In this document: positions 24,040 through 31,600 of the stretch, piece by piece | How the letters are laid out: each line of letters starts with the position of its first letter | How positions within the stretch are numbered: the first letter of the stretch is position 1 | NCBI GenBank assembly: GCA_902763865.1 | Contig: CACWTR010000023.1 | Coordinates: 1 to 59,215 of the forward strand | Length of the DNA stretch: 59,215 bases | Reading direction: 5' to 3' | Source: an uncultured Bacteroidales bacterium | Lineage (GTDB): Bacteria; Bacteroidota; Bacteroidia; Bacteroidales; Bacteroidaceae | The notes under the pieces: generated by a model | Seen by the model: only the letters and a program-made list of their open reading frames with translations | The model's database searches: none | What the model was told of the DNA's origin: nothing | Program-made: the position numbers and the translations under genes

Positions 24040-24861
24040 ATGAAACCACTCATCACCATAGCAACCGTCACCTACAATGCCGAGGCCACCCTGGAGCGGA
24101 CGCTTCAGAGCGTAGCCCGGCAGGACTATGCCGGCATCGAGCATCTCATCATCGACGGCTGTTCCTCCGACCATACACTATCCCTCATCCATCGCTATGT
24201 CGAGGAGAACCAGGCACGCCACAACATACGCCTCATCAGCGAACCCGACAACGGGCTCTACGATGCCATGAACAAGGCGCTGCTCAATGCCTCGGGCGAC
24301 TACATCGTCTTCCTCAACGCCGGCGACTGCCTGCACAGCTCCGACACCATCTCCGCCCTCGTCGCTCAGACGCAATGGGCGGAAGACGAGCAGCGGCATC
24401 CCGCCATCCTCTTCGGCGACACACACATCGTCGATGCAGAAGGCCACTTCCTGCACCGCCGCCGCCTCACGCCGCCAGACGAACTTACGCCCGACACCTT
24501 CCGCGACGGGATGCGCGTCTGCCACCAGTCCTTCTACGTCCGAACCGACCTGGCACGCCAGGAGCCCTATGACCTGCACTATCGCTTCTCTGCCGACTTC
24601 GACTGGTGCATCCGCCTCATCCGGCACGCCTCGCGCCGCCGCCTGCAAATCATCAACACGCACCTCGTCCTGACCGACTACCTCAGTGAAGGCATGACCA
24701 CACGCAACCATCGCGCCTCGCTCCTGGAGCGCCTGCGCATCATGGCACACCACTACGGCTGGCCCTCGGCCATCCTGCGCCACTGCTGGTTCGTCGTCAG
24801 GGCCTGCCTCCACAAGGTTTCACCGCCTCATCGCGACGAGAGGGGAAACGACACACGTTGA
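24040..24861 (+). CDS. glycosyltransferase family 2
   Basis: 273 aa. GT-A fold: ITIATVTYNAEATLERTLQS, IIDGCSSDHTLSLI, and SEPDNGLYDAMNKALLNASG with the conserved Asp-Asn-Gly-Leu-Tyr-Asp. CLHSSD and the late FSADFDWCIRLI complete the WcaA-like pattern. It is the third enzyme of the cluster and probably extends the same glycan. A 22-bp palindrome triplet (24867-24932) follows its stop, before rnhB. Confidence 0.9.
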   Translation: MKPLITIATVTYNAEATLERTLQSVARQDYAGIEHLIIDGCSSDHTLSLIHRYVEENQARHNIRLISEPDNGLYDAMNKALLNASGDYIVFLNAGDCLHSSDTISALVAQTQWAEDEQRHPAILFGDTHIVDAEGHFLHRRRLTPPDELTPDTFRDGMRVCHQSFYVRTDLARQEPYDLHYRFSADFDWCIRLIRHASRRRLQIINTHLVLTDYLSEGMTTRNHRASLLERLRIMAHHYGWPSAILRHCWFVVRACLHKVSPPHRDERGNDTR

Positions 24862-24866
24862 TACGG

Positions 24867-24932
24867 ATTGTTTCCCGCGGGAAACAATTTGTTTCCACTG
24901 GAGAAACAAAGTCTTTCCACTCGTGGGGAAAA
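24867..24932. repeat. three tandem 22-bp palindromic units, locus 3
   Basis: Units 24867-24888, 24889-24910 and 24911-24932, centres 22 bp apart. The first is a perfect palindrome (ATTGTTTCCCG and its reverse complement). The second (TTGTTTCCACTGGAGAAACA) and third (GTCTTTCCACTCGTGGGGAA) are decayed versions. Confidence 0.9.
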
Positions 24933-24981
24933 GCAATACAAAACAAGAACACAACAAGAACTACAGCACAAGAGAAGGACG

Positions 24982-25620
24982 ATGCTACAGCCTTTTTACC
25001 ATAACGGCGTCATCGAGGCCGGCTGCGACGAGGCCGGACGCGGCTGCCTGGCAGGACCCGTCTTTGCCGCAGCCGTCATCCTGCCGCCCGACTTCAGCAA
25101 CGACCTGCTGAACGACTCCAAGCAACTCAGCGAAAAGAAGCGCTATGCCCTGCGCGACGTCATCGAGCACGAGGCGACGGCATGGGCCGTAGGCATCGTC
25201 AGCAACGAGGAGATTGACCGCATCAACATCCTGCGTGCCAGCATCCTGGCTATGCACCGCGCACTGGACGCACTCAAGGTGCGACCCGAAGAAATCATTG
25301 TCGATGGCAACCGCTTCATGCCCTACACGCCCCCCCTTCCCGAAGGGGGACGGGCAGAGGCACTGCCCCACACCACCATCGTCAAGGGCGACGGCAAGTA
25401 CATGAGCATCGCCGCCGCCAGCATCCTGGCCAAGACATACAGGGACGACTGCATGAAGCAGCTCCACAAGGAATATCCCGCCTACCACTGGGACCAGAAC
25501 AAAGGCTACCCGGCACCCGCCCACCGACAGGCCATCCGCCTGCATGGAACTACGCCCTATCACCGCCTGACCTTCAACCTGCTCGGTTCCCCACAGCTGG
25601 AATTCAACTTCGACCAATAA
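24982..25620 (+). CDS. rnhB: ribonuclease HII
   Basis: 212 aa from ATG 24982. The ORF opens upstream in the palindromic spacer, but conserved sequence begins at [20 protein letters not shown], with catalytic Asp-Glu in DEAGRG. It continues [28 protein letters not shown] and [20 protein letters not shown]. The enzyme cuts RNA of RNA-DNA hybrids and removes ribonucleotides. Between GNRF and [10 protein letters not shown] lies [13 protein letters not shown], encoded by a GC-palindrome (CCCCCCTTCCCGAAGGGGG) and longer than I expect for this loop; it looks like a small REP-derived insertion. Confidence 0.95.
   Translation: MLQPFYHNGVIEAGCDEAGRGCLAGPVFAAAVILPPDFSNDLLNDSKQLSEKKRYALRDVIEHEATAWAVGIVSNEEIDRINILRASILAMHRALDALKVRPEEIIVDGNRFMPYTPPLPEGGRAEALPHTTIVKGDGKYMSIAAASILAKTYRDDCMKQLHKEYPAYHWDQNKGYPAPAHRQAIRLHGTTPYHRLTFNLLGSPQLEFNFDQ
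25331..25354. repeat. short palindrome inside rnhB
   Basis: CCCCCCTTCCCGAAGGGGG and flanks, translated PPLPEGGRA. Resembles a shortened right arm of the REP-like element in sufS (PLPLREGRGG). Confidence 0.55.
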
Positions 25621-25671
25621 GACCCATGAGGCCCATGAACCCAGTGAAAACCTGAAAAAATCCTCAACCCA

Positions 25672-27756
25672 ATGAAAGCCATACATACCCTATTCCTTCT
25701 CCTCCTGCTGGTCGCCCAGGCCGTGCAAGCCCAGGAGCTCAGCGTATGCACCTATAACGTCCGCTACAAGAACTCCGGCGACACCGACGCCGGCAACGGA
25801 TGGAACACTCGCCGCACCTACCTCATCGACCTCGTCAACTTCCAGCAACCGGACCTGCTCGGCGTGCAGGAAGCAGTGTCGGCACAGATGACCGACATGG
25901 CAAACGGGCTGAAGGGCTATGCCTACATCGGCGTAGGACGCAACGACGGCGGCACCAGCGGCGAATACTCCGCCATCTTCTACCGCAAGGAGAGCATGGT
26001 GCTGCTCGACAACGGCGACTTCTGGCTGAGCGACACACCCTACAAGCCCTCAAAAGGCTTCCCCAGCAAAGGCGGCTCCACAACCTACTACCGCATCTGC
26101 ACATGGGGCAAGTTCTTCCATAAACCAACCGGTACCGTCATCTACCACTTCAACACCCACCTCGACCTGGACGAGACGAACCGCCAGCAATCCTACTACC
26201 TCATCAGGCAGAAGATACAGGAGATAGCCAGCACGTCCGCCCCCGTCATCGTGTCGGGCGACTACAACGCCGTGCAGACAGGCGACGCCTACAAGCTGTT
26301 CCTCAACTCCGGCATCCTCTACGACTGCTACGTGCGGGCCAAGCAGAAGTTCATCACCAACGGCACATGCCCGGGCTTCAATGCCAACAACTACAGCACG
26401 GTCAGCGGAGAACTGCGGCGCATCGACCACATCTTCGTCTCCAAAGCCTTCAACGTCGAGCACTACGGCGTGCTCAATCCCTGCTACTACTCCACCAGCG
26501 GCACTGCGGACTATGCCGAGAAAGCCTATTCGGACCACAGTCCCGTGATAGCAAAGCTCACCCTGAAAGCCCCCGAGATGGAAGAGCTCACCACCACACC
26601 GCCGCCTGCCGTTGACGGCATCTACCAGATATCCACTGCCCAGGAGTTGCAAGCCTTCTCCTACATCGTGGACGGCGTAGCAGGATACACTCAGAACACA
26701 GCAGCCAAGGCAGTCCTGTTGGAAGATATCGACATGAAGGGACAGACGAGCTGGCTCCCCATCGGAACAGCTGCCGCACCCTACCGGGGCACCTTCGACG
26801 GCCAGGGACATGCCATCCGGAACCTCGTCGTCAAGACGGGCAAGAGCTACTCCGGACTGTTCGGCAACACGCAGGGCGCCACCATCCGCGACTTCCATCT
26901 CGACGGCACGCTTACCGCCTCGGAAGGCTCCGGCGAGCATGGCACCGTGGGGTATGCCTCCGGCACCACCCTCAAGGACGTACACTCCGCACTGAACATC
27001 ACCACCGGCAAAGCCAATGCCGACACAAAACACATCGGAGGCATTGCCGGCACAATGGCTGCCAAATCCGTCATCAGCAGGTGTTCCTTCGCAGGCACAC
27101 TCTCCGATGCAGGCACCAACACCGTGGGCGGCATCGCAGGCTATGCAGACCAGTCGGCCAACAGCATCACGCATTCTGCCAACTATGGCAAAGTCCAGTC
27201 GAAAGGCAGCGAGACGAACACCGGCGGCATCCTGGGATACGTGAACTATGCCGGATTCCGAATCTCGCATTGCCTCAACGTGGGGGACGTCAGCGGCAAC
27301 CGGACCTATGCCGGACAAATCGTCGGACGGCAGATGAAGGGCATGACAACACCTCCGGCCAATCTCTATTACCTGAACGGAGAAGAGCTGACAGCATTCG
27401 GCTCGGGCACGGAGACCACCTCTGCCGTCGGAGCCGCGGCTGTCAGCAACCAGCAGTTGGCAAGCGGCGAAGTCTGCTACGCACTGAATGGCGACCAGAC
27501 GGAAATCAACTGGTACCAGACGCTCCCCAGTCAGGACACGACGGTCGAAGCGAACCCTTACCCCGTGCTCCTCGACACAAGCCTGCGCGTCTGGCTACAG
27601 GACGGCACATACACCAACGAGAATCCCACCGGCATAGCCTCCGCCCGTGGGCTGCCCGAAGAAGGGAATGCCATCTACAGCCTCACCGGTCAGCGGCTGC
27701 AGAAGGCACGGAAAGGCATCAACATTATTAATGGGAAAAAATACATTGCACGATGA
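25672..27756 (+). CDS. secreted endonuclease/exonuclease/phosphatase with GLUG-type C-terminal modules
   Basis: 694 aa. Signal peptide MKAIHTLFLLLLLVAQAVQA. The EEP domain is at ~22-300 with all key residues: CTYNVRYKN, LLGVQEA, YHFNTHLDLDE, VSGDYNA, RIDHIFVSK, YSDHSPVIA. From ~315 come beta-helical GLUG-like repeats (AVLLEDIDMKGQTSWLPIGT, TFDGQGHAIRNLVVKTG) closely related to those of the giant protein at 28696, sharing ALNGDQ-x-NWYQTL. The tail is AIYSLTGQRLQKARKGINII then NGKKYIAR. It is probably an exported nuclease or phosphoester hydrolase; the substrate is unknown. The stop overlaps the next gene by 4 bases. Confidence 0.82.
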   Translation: MKAIHTLFLLLLLVAQAVQAQELSVCTYNVRYKNSGDTDAGNGWNTRRTYLIDLVNFQQPDLLGVQEAVSAQMTDMANGLKGYAYIGVGRNDGGTSGEYSAIFYRKESMVLLDNGDFWLSDTPYKPSKGFPSKGGSTTYYRICTWGKFFHKPTGTVIYHFNTHLDLDETNRQQSYYLIRQKIQEIASTSAPVIVSGDYNAVQTGDAYKLFLNSGILYDCYVRAKQKFITNGTCPGFNANNYSTVSGELRRIDHIFVSKAFNVEHYGVLNPCYYSTSGTADYAEKAYSDHSPVIAKLTLKAPEMEELTTTPPPAVDGIYQISTAQELQAFSYIVDGVAGYTQNTAAKAVLLEDIDMKGQTSWLPIGTAAAPYRGTFDGQGHAIRNLVVKTGKSYSGLFGNTQGATIRDFHLDGTLTASEGSGEHGTVGYASGTTLKDVHSALNITTGKANADTKHIGGIAGTMAAKSVISRCSFAGTLSDAGTNTVGGIAGYADQSANSITHSANYGKVQSKGSETNTGGILGYVNYAGFRISHCLNVGDVSGNRTYAGQIVGRQMKGMTTPPANLYYLNGEELTAFGSGTETTSAVGAAAVSNQQLASGEVCYALNGDQTEINWYQTLPSQDTTVEANPYPVLLDTSLRVWLQDGTYTNENPTGIASARGLPEEGNAIYSLTGQRLQKARKGINIINGKKYIAR

Positions 27757-28559
27757 AAAAGACCATATTCACCCTGTTCCTGCTCCTGCTCTTCGCTCCG
27801 TGCTGCACGCATCAGGCCGAAGCTCAGGAACTCTACATAGGCAGCTTCTACGTCACCTCCATCGCAGAGGAAAGTCTTTACGGCGACGGCAAGGACAAGT
27901 GGGCGACACGTCTGCCCGTCATCAGCGAAATGTTCAACTTCGAGCAACCCGACGTCCTGGGCTTGCAGTCCCTGACAGAAACGCAGCTCTCGCAACTCTC
28001 CCGACGACTGACAAACTACAGCGTGGCCCCCGACAGCTACATTCTCTACAACAAATCCCTCGAGCTCGACACGTGCGGAATCGTCGATGAAATGCCCGAA
28101 GGCAGCACCTGCACGTGGGCCAGGCTGCGGAAGGACGGCAAAGCCTTCTACGTCTTCAACATCTGCTTCGCGACAGGAGCAAGTGTCGCCACCGCGTCGT
28201 CCGCACGTGTCCGCACGGCAATGGGCGAAGTCAACACGGAAAACCTGCCGAGCTTCATCGTCGGGTTCCTTGGCGTCAACGAAGGGAAGACGGCCTACAC
28301 CAGACTGCTGTCCAAGCACTACGACTGCTTCACAAGGGCCGCTGTTGTCAGCGCGGAGTACGGCACGCGCAACAACTTCGACCTCTCGGCCAATCACGGC
28401 ACAGACCGCTTCGACTTTGTCCTGGCCTCCAAGACCGTCACCGTCCGCTCCTACGGACAGCTGCAGTACGGCTACTACACACTGGAGCCCGGCAACACCT
28501 ACAAGCGACGCCTGCCCTCCACGCATTTCCCCGTCATGGCAAAGGTGACGCTGCCCTGA
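27753..28559 (+). CDS. catalytically degenerate EEP-fold secreted protein (pseudoenzyme)
   Basis: 268 aa. Signal peptide MKKTIFTLFLLLLFAPCCTH to QAEAQ. It aligns with the EEP domain of the upstream gene: ELYIGSFYVTS, FNFEQPDVLGLQSLTE, FYVFNICFATG, FIVGFLGVNEG, RFDFVLASKTV, STHFPVMAKVTLP. Most catalytic and metal positions are replaced: Asn of YNVR is Tyr, Glu of QEA is Ser, His of NTH is Cys, the GDYN Asp/Asn are lost, His of DHIF is Phe, Asp of SDH is Thr. The reading frame is intact, so a binding or regulatory role beside the active enzyme is more likely than decay (inference). Confidence 0.75.
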   Translation: MKKTIFTLFLLLLFAPCCTHQAEAQELYIGSFYVTSIAEESLYGDGKDKWATRLPVISEMFNFEQPDVLGLQSLTETQLSQLSRRLTNYSVAPDSYILYNKSLELDTCGIVDEMPEGSTCTWARLRKDGKAFYVFNICFATGASVATASSARVRTAMGEVNTENLPSFIVGFLGVNEGKTAYTRLLSKHYDCFTRAAVVSAEYGTRNNFDLSANHGTDRFDFVLASKTVTVRSYGQLQYGYYTLEPGNTYKRRLPSTHFPVMAKVTLP

Positions 28560-28636
28560 CACATTTGACGAAGTTAATTATTGTTAATAATATATATATG
28601 TACGCGCGTAGGCTTCAAGGAAATGTTAAAAACACA

Positions 28637-28644
28637 TAACTTTG
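28637..28644 (+). promoter_or_regulatory. -7 box for the giant surface protein
   Basis: TAACTTTG, 51 bp before the start codon at 28696. It is preceded by an AT-rich stretch with TATATATATG. Confidence 0.55.
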
Positions 28645-28695
28645 CGACGGACTGACAACAAACCTTCTTTTATATTAACCTTAAAACAAACCAAC

Positions 28696-31600
28696 ATGAA
28701 AAAGAACTTCTACTCCCTCCTCCTGTGTGCCCTGTTGGGCATAACGGGAATGCAGGCGTGGGCACAAGAGCTGTCCACCACAGAGATTGAAGGCGTTGAG
28801 TACTACCAGATAGGTAGTGCTGAGGACCTTGAGGCGTTTGCCGCTCTGGTGTGCGACGAAGGGCAGAGCGGTGCCAACGCCATCCTGACGGCAGACATTG
28901 CTCTCACCCAACCCTGGGAAACGCCAATCGGAATCTCGGGGGCTGCCTACACCGGCATCTTTGACGGTCAGGGGCACCAGATCAGCGGCTTTGATGCGAC
29001 AGCAGAAGCCGACGCCTGGGGCCTCTTCGGTCTCACCGCCAATGCCACAATCCGCAATTTCAGCATCAGCGGCAAACTGACGGCCAACGGCGGAACAGGC
29101 TCCGGCGTGATAGGCTATCCCTCGAACAGCACCATCTTCAACGTGCACTCCGCACTGGAAATCAACGTTCCCCTGCCTTCCGTGCACCACGTCGGCGGCG
29201 TCGTAGGCTCGGCACGCGGCGGCAACACCATCAGCAGCTGCACCTTCAGCGGCTCCATGACGGTGGAAGACGGAAGCACTGACAACTTCGCCGGCATCGT
29301 GGCCTACTTAGGCGGCGACAGCGTGGCTTACTGCACCAACTACGGAAGCATCACCTTCTACGCCGCAGGCTGTGCAGCAGGCGGCATTGCAGGCTACCTC
29401 AACAATACTGGCTCCTACGTGAAGGGATGCCTGAACATGGGAAAGGTCACCTGCAGCGACACGGAGGCCACACCCACCTACGGCGGTGCCATCGTGGGAC
29501 GTCTCAGAACCTACGACACTGCAAAGCTGACAGGCAACTGCTGGCTTGAAGGCAGCGGATATGCCGGCGCACACAACGACACCGGAACCGAAGCCCTGGC
29601 AGCAGCTCTGTGCTTCACCTCCGACAAGCTGGCAACCGGCGAGGTCTGCTATGCCCTGAACGGCGACCAGACGCAGATTGGTTGGTACCAGACGCTGGGC
29701 ACCGACGAGGTCCCCGTGCTTGATGCCACACATGCCCGAGTCTATATGAACGGCAGGCTGCACTGCAACGGCGATGTCTATGAAGGCTCTGCCTACTCCA
29801 ACGAAGACACAGGCGTGACGCAGGACGAACACAACATCGTAGATGGCTTCTGCGACTATTGCAACCTCTTCGACGAGACCTACCTGACTCCCAATGCCGA
29901 CGGCTACTACGAGCTGTCAAATGCCAAGCTACTGGCATGGTTCGAGCAGAAGGTGAACAGAGGCGAGTTCAACGCCAAAGGCATTCTGACTGCCGACATC
30001 GACTTCGCCGAGCTCGGCGAGAATGCTGCCTGGACACCTATCGGCGACTGGGGCGCCACCCGCGGCGTCTCCAGCGCAGGTTATTGCGGACACTTCGACG
30101 GACAAGGCCACACCCTGAAGAACTTCAACTTCACCGGCACACAGAACTACTACGGTGTCTTCGGTGTCCTCACGGCAGGGGCTCTCGTCGAGAACTTCAC
30201 CATCTACGGCGAAGTGACCTGCAGCTTCAAGACGATGGGCGTGGTAGGCTACACGCGCGACACCTCTACCACCGTCCGCGGCATCCACAGCTACATGAAC
30301 ATCCACAACGTCACTGTCGGCAACCGCTTCGGCGGCATCGTGGGCAGTGCCGTCAACGGCACGACCAACATCGAGAACTGCACCTATTCCGGCACCCTGG
30401 ACGGTTATGACAGCGCAGGCAACGGCAACTATGGCGGCATCGTGGGCTACGTCAACAACAACGCGGCAGCCATCGTCAACATCACCAACTGTCTGTTCGA
30501 CGGCGAGGTCATCAACACCGTCTCCTCTCCTGGAGGCTGCACCTTCGGCGGCTTCGTCGGCTATAGCAATAGCGGTATCGTCACCATCAAGAACAGCCTC
30601 TCCATCGGCACCGTGCAGTCTGCCATCTATGGTCAGTTCTTCGGCGCCGTGAAGTCTGCCAAGAGCTCTCTGCCCAACTGCTACTACGTGGGCGAGTTCG
30701 TGAACGGCTCTGCCAGCAGCGTAGATATTCCCGCCACTCAAACCAACGCCTTCGAGCTCGGCACGGGCGAGATAGCATGGAAGCTGAACGAGGAGACCTT
30801 CCTCGACGCCCCCTGGCACCAGACGCTCGGCGAGAATGCCTATCCCGTGCTTGACGCGAGCCAGGCCGTTGTCTATAAGGACGTGTCCGGCGGGTATGAC
30901 TGCATCTCGAAAGATGATTCTGATTCCTTCTCCAGTTTCCTCCAGACCGTTATCACGAATGAACGCGAGTTCATAGAGGACCCGGACCTGGTGGCATATC
31001 AACCTTTGGTAGCAGCATACAAGCAAGCCATCGAGTCCTGGGAGGAAATTAGCAACTACGACGATTTCCTTGCTGCCTACAAGGAGGCATCTGCATTGAA
31101 GGACGGCATCCTGAAGTCGGCAGCTGCCTATGCCAGCTATGTCCAGGCATGCGAGGCCACTGCCGCCTATATGAAGGAAAACGAACTGGAAGGCACGTGG
31201 AGCAATTTCCTCAAGGCCTACCTCGAGGAAACCATCGAGCCGAATACCGACTATCCCAATGGCAGCTTCGCCTACATCATGGAGAACCTTAACCTCGACG
31301 ACGAGGCTTTGGCCGAGGAGATTGCCTTCGTGAATCAGATGCTGGAGAACGCCCTCGCAGGTGGTGTCACCAGCGGCACCGAGGTGACTCGCCTGCTGGC
31401 TAATCCTTCCTTTGCCGACAACCTGGAGGGTTGGACCACTCAGGAAGACGGTGCCAGCGTCGCCACCGGCGGTGTGGCAGAGGTGATGAAGGTGGCCCGC
31501 GGCAAGGGAAGCGGCCAGTTCAGCATCTCCCAGACCCTGACAGAGCTGCCCAACGGTATCTACCTGATGAAGGCCAACGGCCTGTTCCTGGCCGGACAGG

